Source: Streptomyces scabichelini (GTDB taxonomy: Bacteria > Actinomycetota > Actinomycetes > Streptomycetales > Streptomycetaceae). Taken from it: DNA of 40,220 nt. Position numbers and translations under genes: made by a program. The DNA lies in NCBI RefSeq assembly GCF_011045015.1, contig NZ_JAAKZY010000087.1, forward strand, positions 1 to 40,220, read 5' to 3'. Positions 1 to 7,802 of the stretch are shown piece after piece. The notes under the pieces are model-generated. The model was not told the origin of the DNA. It did no database searches and worked only from the letters and a program-made list of their open reading frames with translations. Every line of letters begins with the position of its first letter. Positions within the stretch are counted from its first letter, which is position 1.

Positions 1-7
1 CCCACCC

Positions 8-75
8 AGGGGCGCGGGGCTGTATCAATTTGCGGCTCCGCCGCGTGGGCGCGACCAGCCACCCACACACCCGCA
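8..75 (+). repeat. Intergenic repeat, copy 1 of 3
   Basis: First of three near-identical copies of a GC-rich element of about 68 bp. It opens with AGGGGCGCGGGGCTGT, has a core GCGGCTCCGCCGC hairpin and GTGGGCGCGACCAGCCAC, and closes with ACCCGCA after a short variable stretch. It lies immediately past the 3' end of the minus-strand kinase gene that stops at 81. Other copies are at 15000-15067 (+) and 28366-28432 (-). The position beyond stop codons suggests a REP-like or terminator-associated element; function is inference. Confidence 0.8.
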
Positions 76-80
76 CCCGA

Positions 81-1349
81 CTACGGCGATGCAGGAACCG
101 AGTTCTTAGTGTCCCGAGGAGTCGCATCCGCATCGTCCCCCGACGTGGCCAGCCACGACCCAACCCCCACCACGGCCGCAAGGCCGACAGCCGCCACCCC
201 GAGGGTGAGCCGCCGCCGACGAGCGGCAACCCGGTTGCGGGCGGAGCCGGGCCGCGGCGCCCCGGAGGCACGAGGCGCCCGAGCAGTACCGCGGGCCCCG
301 CCCGCCAGCTCATCCGGCCCCGGCACCCGCATACTCGTATGCGTGTCACGATTCGAGTCGGGCACAGCCCCAGGCACCAGCGGCACAGCCCCCCGCCGCA
401 CACGTTCCCGCTCCCGCGGCCCCTCCGGCTCCGACGGGTCCGACGACCCCGACGACCCCGACGACCCCGACGGCTCGCAAGCCCCCTCCGCCGCCTCCGG
501 CTCGTCCACATCCAGCGGCGGCATCCCCACCAGCACAGGCAACTGCTCCCGCAACCGCGCCCCCAGCTCGGACGCCCGCAACCGCGACGCCGGCGCCTTG
601 GCCAGACACTGAACGAGAAGCTGCCACAGCTCCTCGGGAATGCCGGGCAGCGGAACCACCGTCTCCGTGACATGCCGCCGCAGCACCGCCCCGGGGTGCC
701 CACCGCCGAACGGCGTGAACCCCGCCAGCAGCTCGTACAGCACGGTCGCAAGGGCGTAGATGTCGACGGCCGCCCGAGGAGGCAGCCCCTCGATGATCTC
801 GGGCGCGAGATAGTCCGGCGTACCGATGATCTTCGTCGCCCGGGTCCGCCGCGGCGAGTCGATGAGTTTGGCCACACCGAAGTCCGTCAGCAGCGCCGGA
901 TGCGAACCGCCGGGCCCGAGCGGACCCTGCATGTCGAGCAGCACGTTCTCGGGCTTCACGTCCCGGTGGACGACACCCGCCGCGTGCGCGGCAGCGAGCC
1001 CGTCCGCGACATCGGCGACGATCGCGACCGCGGCCTCGGGAGCCAGCCGTCGCTCGCGGTCGAGCCGGGTCCGCAGATCCGTACCCCGTACGAGGTCCAT
1101 GACCAGCGCGAGGTCGTTGCCGTCGACCACGAGGTCACGGACGGAGACCACATGCGGATGCTCGAGCCCGAGCAGCGCCGTCCGCTCCTGCACGAAGCGC
1201 CCCACGAGCTCCTGGTCGGACGCGAGGTCCTCACGCAACAGCTTGATGGCGACGGGCCCCTCCGGCCCCTCGCCCAGCCACACCGTGCCGGCGCTGCCCC
1301 GCCCCAGAATCTGGTGCGCGGTGTACCGGCTGCCGATCTTCCGTGCCAA
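81..1349 (-). CDS. pkaB: Membrane-anchored Ser/Thr protein kinase (PkaB-like)
   Basis: A 422-residue Hanks-type Ser/Thr kinase that would phosphorylate Ser/Thr of cytosolic proteins. Visible motifs are the glycine loop LGRGSAGTVW (about 15-24), VAIK lysine, catalytic VHRDVKPENVLL, DFGVAKL, and a PE motif (LAPEIIEG). After residue 270 comes a Ser/Asp/Arg-rich linker, then one hydrophobic segment near the C-terminus (LTLGVAAVGLAAVVGVGSWL) leaving only about 20 residues outside, so there is no real sensor domain. The start is a TTG at 1349 preceded by GGAG with good spacing, and the protein begins directly at the kinase fold. It lies 162 bp downstream of a second kinase on the same strand with a strong hairpin between them. 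Size and pairing match S. coelicolor PkaB (about 417 residues, from memory). Confidence 0.9.
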   Translation of the reverse strand: MARKIGSRYTAHQILGRGSAGTVWLGEGPEGPVAIKLLREDLASDQELVGRFVQERTALLGLEHPHVVSVRDLVVDGNDLALVMDLVRGTDLRTRLDRERRLAPEAAVAIVADVADGLAAAHAAGVVHRDVKPENVLLDMQGPLGPGGSHPALLTDFGVAKLIDSPRRTRATKIIGTPDYLAPEIIEGLPPRAAVDIYALATVLYELLAGFTPFGGGHPGAVLRRHVTETVVPLPGIPEELWQLLVQCLAKAPASRLRASELGARLREQLPVLVGMPPLDVDEPEAAEGACEPSGSSGSSGSSDPSEPEGPRERERVRRGAVPLVPGAVPDSNRDTHTSMRVPGPDELAGGARGTARAPRASGAPRPGSARNRVAARRRRLTLGVAAVGLAAVVGVGSWLATSGDDADATPRDTKNSVPASP

Positions 1350-1443
1350 GGCTGCTCCTACGGACGCGTGTTGTCGCTAAAGCTACGCGCCCGCGGAGCC
1401 AAGCTTCACTCCGGAGACAGAAATCACCCGCCAGGTGTCGACA

Positions 1444-1476
1444 AATCCCCAGAACCGCACCGCAGTTCTGGGGATT
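1444..1476 (-). terminator. Hairpin between the two kinase genes
   Basis: A perfect 12-bp inverted repeat, AATCCCCAGAAC at 1444-1455 and GTTCTGGGGATT at 1465-1476, with a 9-nt loop. On the minus strand it follows the pkaA stop (1512) and precedes the pkaB TTG start (1349), and the stem runs into a short T tract (ATTTG). It should end or attenuate pkaA transcription, implying that pkaB either is expressed from reduced read-through or has its own promoter within 1350-1443. Confidence 0.75.
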
Positions 1477-1511
1477 CGAAGAAGCCCAAGAGACCTAAAG
1501 GAGTACTTGCC

Positions 1512-3161
1512 CTACTGGCCGGAACCGGAACTCCCGCCCAATTCCCCCACCCAGTCCGACACCGTGGTGAACCAGTCCGACAGCTGCTCCCAGTACCCCT
1601 TGGTCGTCCCGATCCAGTCCTGGAGCGGACTCAGCTCCCAGATCAGCCAGCTGGCCACGAACAGAATGACGATCGTGAACAGGCACCCCTTGAGGCACCC
1701 GAGCCCGGGGATCTTCATCGGGTTGGCGCTGCGCTGCCGCGGCTCACGCGGCGGCCGGGGCTCGCGAGGCGGTCGCGACGCGGGCTGCTGGGGCTGCTGC
1801 GGCGCGGGCGCGTACCGCTGCGGCTGCTGCTGGGGCTGCCGCTGAGGCGCGTACTGCTGAGGCTGTCCCTGCGGCGGATAGCCCCCTGGCTGCTGCCGCT
1901 GCGGGGGCCGCTGTCGCGGCTGCTGCTGGGGACGTGCGACCTGCCGCTGCGGACGCCGCCGCAGCGGGTCCTCGCCGGGGTCGATATACGACTGGACCTG
2001 CGTCTGCTCGTTGCGGTCGCGGGCCGCGCGCAGCTGGTTCTGCCAGGGGTGCGGGTCCTCCGGTCCTCCGGACGGCGGCTGGTTCGGCGGCACCGGCGGC
2101 ATCACGGAGGTGGGGTCGGCGTCACCGGAGCCGGGGCCCGTGCCGGTGTGCGGCAGGACGCTGGTCGCGCCGTTCGGGTCGTACGAGCCGGCGCCGTGCG
2201 GCAGCACCTGCGTGGGGTCGGCCCAGGATTCGCCCGGCACGGTGGCGGGCGCCGGGTCCGGGGCGAGCAGCGCGCCCACGCCCTCGGCGGCGGCGATCTG
2301 CGCGGAGGTCGCGTGCACGCCGACGCCCTCGGCGACCGCACGCAGGCCCCGCGCGAGGTTCTCGGCACTGGGCCGTTCGTCCGGGTTCTTGCGCAGGCAC
2401 CGCTCGATGACCGTCCACAGGGGGTCGGGGACCGTGGAGGGACGGCGTGGTTCGGCGCTGAGGTGCTGGTGGAGCACCTCCAGGGAGGAACCACCCCCGA
2501 ACGGCGGACGGCCGGTGACCAGCTCGTACAGCATGATTCCGGCGCCGTAGATGTCGACGGCGGAGGTCTGCGGGCGGCCCTCGGCGGACTCGGGGGCGAC
2601 GTACGCGGGTGTGCCGACGAACTCGTGGGTGCGGGTCAGGCCGGGCGAGTCGGCGAGCCGGGCGATGCCGAAGTCGGTCAGCAGCGGGTGCATCTGGCCG
2701 CCGTCCTGCTTGAGCAGGACGTTCGCCGGTTTCAGGTCCCGGTGGACGACGCCGTCGGCGTGGCTGGAGGCGAGCGCGTCGGCGACCTGGGCGGTGAGGA
2801 GGGCGGCGGCAACGGGGCTGAAGGGGCCGTTCTCGCGCAGGTAGCGGTGCAGGTCGGGGCCTTCGACCAGGTCCATGACGAGGGCGAGCAGGTCGCCCTC
2901 GACGACGAGATCGCGTACCCGGACGATGTTCGGGTGGGTCAGCCTGAGCAGGACGGACCGCTCCCGCAGGAACCGCATCACGACGTCCGCGTCGTTGGCG
3001 AGCTCCTCCTTGAGGACCTTGATCGCCACGGTCTCGCCGGGCTGGCCCGGAACAGCCGCCTCGGCTCCCGCGGTCTCCCTCTGGCGGGCTCGCCAGACGG
3101 TGCCTGTGGCGCCGCGCCCAAGCGGCTCCTCAAGGAGGTACTTGCTCCCTACCGGCCGCAC
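1512..3161 (-). CDS. pkaA: Membrane-anchored Ser/Thr protein kinase (PkaA-like)
   Basis: A 549-residue Hanks-type Ser/Thr kinase. The domain starts at residue 1 with VRPVGSKYLLEEPLGRGATG and shows VAIKVLKEE, VHRDLKPANVLL, DFGIARLAD and VAPESAEG. The second half is a long Pro/Gln/Arg-rich, probably disordered linker, then one transmembrane helix (CLFTIVILFVASWLIWEL) and a short external tail of about 40 residues. An upstream GTG at 3323 is open, but I chose the GTG at 3161: GGGAG sits 9 nt before it, the product starts at the kinase fold, and its length agrees with the roughly 543-residue PkaA of S. coelicolor (memory). It is tandem with pkaB and divergent from the FHA/FtsK gene. Confidence 0.9.
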   Translation of the reverse strand: MRPVGSKYLLEEPLGRGATGTVWRARQRETAGAEAAVPGQPGETVAIKVLKEELANDADVVMRFLRERSVLLRLTHPNIVRVRDLVVEGDLLALVMDLVEGPDLHRYLRENGPFSPVAAALLTAQVADALASSHADGVVHRDLKPANVLLKQDGGQMHPLLTDFGIARLADSPGLTRTHEFVGTPAYVAPESAEGRPQTSAVDIYGAGIMLYELVTGRPPFGGGSSLEVLHQHLSAEPRRPSTVPDPLWTVIERCLRKNPDERPSAENLARGLRAVAEGVGVHATSAQIAAAEGVGALLAPDPAPATVPGESWADPTQVLPHGAGSYDPNGATSVLPHTGTGPGSGDADPTSVMPPVPPNQPPSGGPEDPHPWQNQLRAARDRNEQTQVQSYIDPGEDPLRRRPQRQVARPQQQPRQRPPQRQQPGGYPPQGQPQQYAPQRQPQQQPQRYAPAPQQPQQPASRPPREPRPPREPRQRSANPMKIPGLGCLKGCLFTIVILFVASWLIWELSPLQDWIGTTKGYWEQLSDWFTTVSDWVGELGGSSGSGQ

Positions 3162-3594
3162 GTCATGCGCTCCCTGCTGCTTGCTTGGCTGGTCCGTCAC
3201 CCTTGCTACGGGTGTTCCGTCCCACTGTAGTGCCGCCGAACCCGGCACCGGGTTGTCGTCGTTCTGTCGTCGCGCTGTCGTCGTTCTGAGGATGTCGTCC
3301 TGTGGATTACGTGGGGCGTTCACGTCCGTTTCAGGCGAAGACGCTCACTCTTGGGCGGTTGGTTGCCGGATCTTGGCGTGATCGATCCCAACCGGGCACT
3401 GGTCAGGCACTTTTGCGGGCAGAGCCGACCAATCAAGATCACTTGGTGGTGGGAGACGGGCGCGTTGTCAGTGGCAGGTGCGAGGATGCCTCCTGTTACT
3501 GGCCGACGTGCCCGAGTGCGGTGGGGGGACCTGCGATGGGGGATCGCAGCGCACCTCTTCGTGGGCGCCCGCGCAGAAGGGACCGCTGACGGCG
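3162..3594. promoter_or_regulatory. Divergent intergenic region, pkaA / FHA-FtsK gene
   Basis: A 433-bp non-coding gap between divergent genes, so promoters for both directions must lie here. I see no convincing -35/-10 pair or operator palindrome. Open frames reach into it from both sides (GTG at 3323 on minus, GTG at 3478 on plus), but neither extension has recognisable protein sequence. The GAAGGGA near 3576-3582 is the probable ribosome site for the ATG at 3595, although its spacing is long. Confidence 0.4.
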
Positions 3595-6500
3595 ATGCAG
3601 ATCCGGCTGACCGTCGTAGACCCGCTGGGGACGCGCCCCGAGGGGCGTGCCGCGTCCTGCGACGTGCTGGTGACGGCGCCGGCCGGGACCGCACTCGCCG
3701 CGGTGGCGTCCGGCCTCGCCTCGGCGGTCGGGGGCGAGGGCGCCGGTGTGCTGTACGCGGGAGCGGAGCGGCTCGACGCACAGCGCTGCACGCTCGGTGA
3801 GCCACCGCTGATCGACGGCGCCGTGCTGTCCCTGGGTTCCCCGGCGGAGCCAGGACCCGAGGTCGACGCGGCCGCGGCCCAGCTCCATGTCGTCGCCGGG
3901 CCCGACGCGGGCGGCGTCCATCTGCTGCACGGCGGCCGTATCGACATCGGCCGCTCCGCCGACGCCGACGTACCCCTGGACGACCCGGACGTCTCCCGCC
4001 TCCACTGCGCCGTCACGGTCGCCGCGGACGGGCGGGTGTCGGTCGCGGACCTCGGCTCCACGAACGGCACGACGCTGGACGGCGCGCGCGTGGGCGAGCG
4101 TCCGGTGCGGCTGGCGCCGGGGGCGCTGCTGCGGGTGGGCGAGTCGACGTTGCGGCTGGCTCGCGCGGACGACGCGACGGCGGTTCGGGAGACGGTGACG
4201 GACGGCGAGGGACATGTACGGGTGGCGGGGGTGCCCGAGGAGCCGCCGAGGGCGTCCGGGTCCGCCGAGACCGTGCCGCACGCGCGCGAGGGGAGCGCTT
4301 CCTCCGCCTTAACGGTCAGCACGGTCGGCGAGGACGCGTCTCGCCCCTCGGCCGACGACACGCACCACGGCTTCGGCACGTCGGGATGGGGAGCCGCGGA
4401 GGGCAGCGACCCCGGGACGCAGGGGCACGGCCCCGTGGAACCGCCGGTCGTGCCCGGGCAGGGCGGGTCACCCGAGATCGAGAACGCGGGGTCGGTCGAG
4501 AGCGCAGGGCCAGCCCGGAGCACCCGGAAGGACACGCCGACGAGGGGCACGACCGTGCCGCGCGGGGTGCGCAGGCGCGGCGGGCTCTCGGCATGGGCCC
4601 GGCGGCTGGCCGGCGGCCGCAGCGAACAGTCCGGGACGACGGCGTACGAGGGGTACGAGGAGTACGAAAAGGACGCAGCACCGTCTCCGGAGCCCGCCGT
4701 GGAGGCCGCGTGGGAGCCGGAGCGGTGGCCCGACCCCGCGGCGCTTCTCCTGACCGCGCTCGGACCGGGGCCCCGGTTGTGGGAGCGCGGACCCGAGCAC
4801 CCGGAGACGCTCGCGGTGCGGCTCGGTACGGCGGACCGGAGCGCGCCCGACGGTTCGGGGCTGCTGCCCGCGGTGCCGGTGACCACCGGGTTGCGGGAGG
4901 TCGGGGCGCTGGGTCTGGCCGGGCCGCGCACCCGTCTCTCCGGGCTCGCCCGCGCGGTGGTGGCGCAGCTCACCGCGCTGCACTCCCCCGACACGCTGGA
5001 GATCGTCCTGCTCAGCGCGGACCGCTCGCGCCCCCTGGAGGAGCGCACCGCCGAGTGGTCCTGGCTCGGCTGGCTCCCCCATCTGCGCCCCGCCCACGGC
5101 CAGGACTGCCGTCTCCTCCTCGCCTACGACCGCGAACAGGCCACGGCCCGCACGGAGGAACTGCTCCGCCGCTTGGAGGATCACGTAACGGAGGCGGGGC
5201 GGAGGACGGCGACTCGTCCCTCGCACGCGACTGCCACGGGCCGCCACGAGGTCCACCTCACCGCCGCCTCCCCGGACCCGACCGGCGCCGTCCCCGCCGC
5301 ACGCCGACCGGGCGACACCGACGCCGACGCCGGCACCAGTACCGGCACCGGTGCCGGGCGCGGCGATGGCAACGACGTGAGCAACGGTCCGGGACCGTCC
5401 GCCGATGGCACCCACGTCGGTCACCCGTCGGGCAACCGCGGCAGTGACGACCGCGGCCACGACGGCCACGGCGACGATGCGACCGACCGTCCCGGGTCCC
5501 CCGCCGGAAGCCCCCACTCGGGTCACCGCTCGGACGACCGAAGCGGTGCCGGGCGCGGCCACGGCGGCGCCGCGAGCGACCGCCCCGGCCCGTCCGCCGA
5601 AGGCGCCCACCCAGGCGCCCACCCAGGAGACGGGCCGGACGACCGCGGCGCCGCAGGGCGCGGCTCCAGAGCAGCCGCCGACGGTGGCGGTGGCGAGGCC
5701 ACGAGCCACCTCCCCGAGCCGTCCGCCGAAGGCTCCCACCCGGGCCACCCGTCGGACCACCGCAGCGCGCCCGACTCGTACGACTCACTGAGCTCACCTG
5801 ACTCACCTGGCTCACCTGACTCAAAGGCACCCGCACCCACCACCGGACGCGACCGCGACGCCACCCACCTGGGGTTTTCGCTGGGTGGAGGGCAGGTCGA
5901 CGGTGCGTTTCCAGGCCGGGGGCACCGGCCCTCCTGGGCCCGGGTCGACGACGCGGGCGACGTCGACTGGCCGGGGCCGTACACCGTGGTCGTCGTGGAC
6001 GGTGACCCCGGGCCCGCCGCCGTGCGGGAAGCCGTGTCGCGGCTGGCGGTCGAGGGGCCGCGGGTCGGGATCCATGTCGTGTGCCTCGCCGAGACGGCGG
6101 CGGCGTCGCCCGCCTCGCCGGTGACGGAGACGTACGAGGCGGCCTGCGCGGCCTCGTCGGCGTTCCGGGACTGCGGGGCCGTCGCCCTGCTCAGCGGGGA
6201 CGTGGCCACGGCGCTCCGGCTGCTCCGGGTGGCACCGGGCGCCCCCGCCGACGCCGCCGGCGCCCACACACAGACCGCGGAGCACACCCGCGGACCCGTC
6301 GGCCACGGCACCGTGGCCACCGTCGACGCGGTGTCCATGGCCTGGGCCGAGCGGTTCGCGCGGGCGCTGGCTCCGTTGCGTACGGACGGCGTGCCCGGTG
6401 AGCGGCACGCGCACGTGTCCGCTCCGCTGCCCCAATCGGCGCGGCTGCTGGACGAGTTGGGCCTGGCCCGGGCCACCCCGGCGTCGCTGATGGCCCGCTG

Positions 6501-7620
6501 GGCGGACGCGGCCGACGACACGAAGGCGCTCGGCGGGCGCGCGGTCGCCGTGCTCGGGGCCGGGCCGCGCGGTCCTGCGAGCGTGGACCTCGCGGGCGAG
6601 GGACCGCATCTGCTGATCGAGGGACCGTCGGGCAGCGGGCGTACGGAGCTGCTGCGCTCCGTCGCCGCGTCGCTCGCCGCCGCGGAGCGGCCCGACCGGC
6701 TGGGGATCGTGCTCGTCGACGGGCGGGACAGCACCGGGAGCGGTGCCGCCGCGCGCGGGGACGGCCTGCGGGTCTGCACCGACCTGCCCCATGTCACCAC
6801 GCATCTCGCGGCCCACGACCCCGTCCGTATGCGGGAGTTCGCCCAGTCCCTCACCGCCGAGCTGAAGCGACGGGCCGAGCTCCTCGGCCGCCTCGGCTTC
6901 ACCGAATGGCACGCACGGCAGCAGCTGTCGGGCCGCATCGGGGGGCAGCGCTCGGCGAACGGTTCCGCCGGCACGCCCCCGGGATCCGCCACGGCACGCA
7001 CCACCTCCGGCGCCGCCGACCTGGACGCGCCCTCCAGCTCCACCCTCCGCCTGCGCCCCGCCGCCGAACGGCGGCGGGCGGCGGACGCGGGGCCGCCGCT
7101 CCCCCGGCTCGTCGTGGTCGTCGACGACCTGGACGCCCTGCTCTCCCCCGCCCTGGGCTCGCCGGGACGCCCCGCGGCGGGATCTGTCGTACGGGCCCTG
7201 GAAGCCGTGGCCCGGGAGGGTCACCGGCTCGGGGTGCACCTGGTGGCGGCCACCGGGGGCGGAGCCCGTACCGCCGAGACGGAGCTGGCCCGGCGGGCCA
7301 CGCTGCGGATCGTCCTCGAAGCCCCCTCGTCCGGCCCGGAGGAGCCCGCCCCCGGCCGCGGACGCCTCACCGGTGGTCCCGGAGGTCCCGGCGGCCAGGC
7401 GATTCCCTTCCAAGGAGGCCGGGTCACGGGACGTATCCCCCGGACGGCGACCCTGCGGCCCACGGTCGTCCCCCTCGAGTGGAACCGTATGGGAGACCCG
7501 CCCGCCCGCCGCCCCGTGCGCGAGCTGGGCAACGGCCCGACGGACCTGGCGCTCCTCGCCAGCGCCCTGGAGCGAGCCGCCCGCTCCGTCTCGGCCACGG
7601 AGGTCCCCTCACTCCTCTGA
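3595..7620 (+). CDS. FHA domain and EccC/FtsK-like ATPase protein
   Basis: A 1341-residue, apparently soluble protein. Order: an N-terminal ubiquitin-like/EssC-type region (1-85); an FHA domain (about 95-180, with GRIDIGRS, SRLHC and the STNGT motif) that would bind phosphothreonine; a charged linker; a module resembling the EccC/EssC ATPase region (about 380-530, with RLWERGPEHPETLAVRLG and the LSGLARAVVAQLTALHSPD stretch); a Gly/Asp/His-rich repeat block (about 570-745); and an FtsK/SpoIIIE-type P-loop domain (about 960-1290) with GPSGSGRT and a Walker B LVVVVDDLD. The P-loop lysine is replaced by Arg, so ATP hydrolysis is doubtful. No transmembrane helix is visible, unlike secretory EccC. 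It contains one TTA codon (4309-4311). The neighbouring kinases are plausible partners. Start ATG 3595 chosen because the upstream in-frame extension is not protein-like. Confidence 0.8.
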   Translation: MQIRLTVVDPLGTRPEGRAASCDVLVTAPAGTALAAVASGLASAVGGEGAGVLYAGAERLDAQRCTLGEPPLIDGAVLSLGSPAEPGPEVDAAAAQLHVVAGPDAGGVHLLHGGRIDIGRSADADVPLDDPDVSRLHCAVTVAADGRVSVADLGSTNGTTLDGARVGERPVRLAPGALLRVGESTLRLARADDATAVRETVTDGEGHVRVAGVPEEPPRASGSAETVPHAREGSASSALTVSTVGEDASRPSADDTHHGFGTSGWGAAEGSDPGTQGHGPVEPPVVPGQGGSPEIENAGSVESAGPARSTRKDTPTRGTTVPRGVRRRGGLSAWARRLAGGRSEQSGTTAYEGYEEYEKDAAPSPEPAVEAAWEPERWPDPAALLLTALGPGPRLWERGPEHPETLAVRLGTADRSAPDGSGLLPAVPVTTGLREVGALGLAGPRTRLSGLARAVVAQLTALHSPDTLEIVLLSADRSRPLEERTAEWSWLGWLPHLRPAHGQDCRLLLAYDREQATARTEELLRRLEDHVTEAGRRTATRPSHATATGRHEVHLTAASPDPTGAVPAARRPGDTDADAGTSTGTGAGRGDGNDVSNGPGPSADGTHVGHPSGNRGSDDRGHDGHGDDATDRPGSPAGSPHSGHRSDDRSGAGRGHGGAASDRPGPSAEGAHPGAHPGDGPDDRGAAGRGSRAAADGGGGEATSHLPEPSAEGSHPGHPSDHRSAPDSYDSLSSPDSPGSPDSKAPAPTTGRDRDATHLGFSLGGGQVDGAFPGRGHRPSWARVDDAGDVDWPGPYTVVVVDGDPGPAAVREAVSRLAVEGPRVGIHVVCLAETAAASPASPVTETYEAACAASSAFRDCGAVALLSGDVATALRLLRVAPGAPADAAGAHTQTAEHTRGPVGHGTVATVDAVSMAWAERFARALAPLRTDGVPGERHAHVSAPLPQSARLLDELGLARATPASLMARWADAADDTKALGGRAVAVLGAGPRGPASVDLAGEGPHLLIEGPSGSGRTELLRSVAASLAAAERPDRLGIVLVDGRDSTGSGAAARGDGLRVCTDLPHVTTHLAAHDPVRMREFAQSLTAELKRRAELLGRLGFTEWHARQQLSGRIGGQRSANGSAGTPPGSATARTTSGAADLDAPSSSTLRLRPAAERRRAADAGPPLPRLVVVVDDLDALLSPALGSPGRPAAGSVVRALEAVAREGHRLGVHLVAATGGGARTAETELARRATLRIVLEAPSSGPEEPAPGRGRLTGGPGGPGGQAIPFQGGRVTGRIPRTATLRPTVVPLEWNRMGDPPARRPVRELGNGPTDLALLASALERAARSVSATEVPSLL
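5387..5830 (+). repeat. Degenerate coding repeats in the FHA/FtsK gene
   Basis: In-frame degenerate tandem repeats with a period of roughly 96-129 nt. Four unit starts are recognisable near 5388, 5487, 5583 and 5712, each encoding variants of PGPSAEGAHPGHPSDDR followed by Gly/Arg/Asp-rich filler, and ending in Ser-Pro-Asp runs near 5775-5820. The block separates the two ATPase-like modules and is most likely a disordered, length-variable linker. Confidence 0.7.
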
Positions 7621-7716
7621 CGGCTCCTCTGATCACTCCCCTGATCACTCCTCTGACGCTCCGTCTGCCTTACCCCACGTCACGACGCGGTTACGATCAC
7701 GCCCTTGACAGCGCAG

Positions 7717-7760
7717 GCGCTCTTGCCGCCGCCAAGCAGGCGGGCGTACACCAAGAGCGC
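7717..7760 (+). promoter_or_regulatory. Inverted repeat upstream of the sugar ABC operon
   Basis: GCGCTCTTG at 7717-7725 is inverted as CAAGAGCGC at 7752-7760, with an inner CCGCC/GGCGG pairing, so the RNA could fold into a two-step hairpin. The half-sites joined head to head would make CAAGAGCGCTCTTG, which resembles LacI-family operators often found at Streptomyces sugar transporters. A TTGACA lies just upstream at 7705-7710, without an obvious -10. It could instead be the terminator of the FHA/FtsK gene. Confidence 0.4.
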
Positions 7761-7802
7761 ATGAGACAGCGCTCGGACGTTCGACGGAGAACGGGGCAAG
7801 TG

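Noticed and set aside
30..3230. 1066-codon open frame on the plus strand across both kinase genes
   Set aside because: It is antisense to two complete kinases; the product is an Arg/Pro-rich composition artefact of high-GC codon use, with no domain.
3162..3323. 54-residue N-terminal extension of the PkaA-like kinase from GTG 3323
   Set aside because: No ribosome site at 3323, while GTG 3161 has GGGAG and starts directly at the kinase domain.
3468..5048. Long minus-strand frame opposite the FHA domain region
   Set aside because: Ser/Arg/Pro-rich shadow of the FHA/FtsK gene; no protein family pattern.
6906..7802. Upstream in-frame extension of the sugar-binding protein
   Set aside because: It overlaps the 3' end of the FHA/FtsK gene and would bury the lipoprotein signal peptide; the lipobox fixes the start near 7803.
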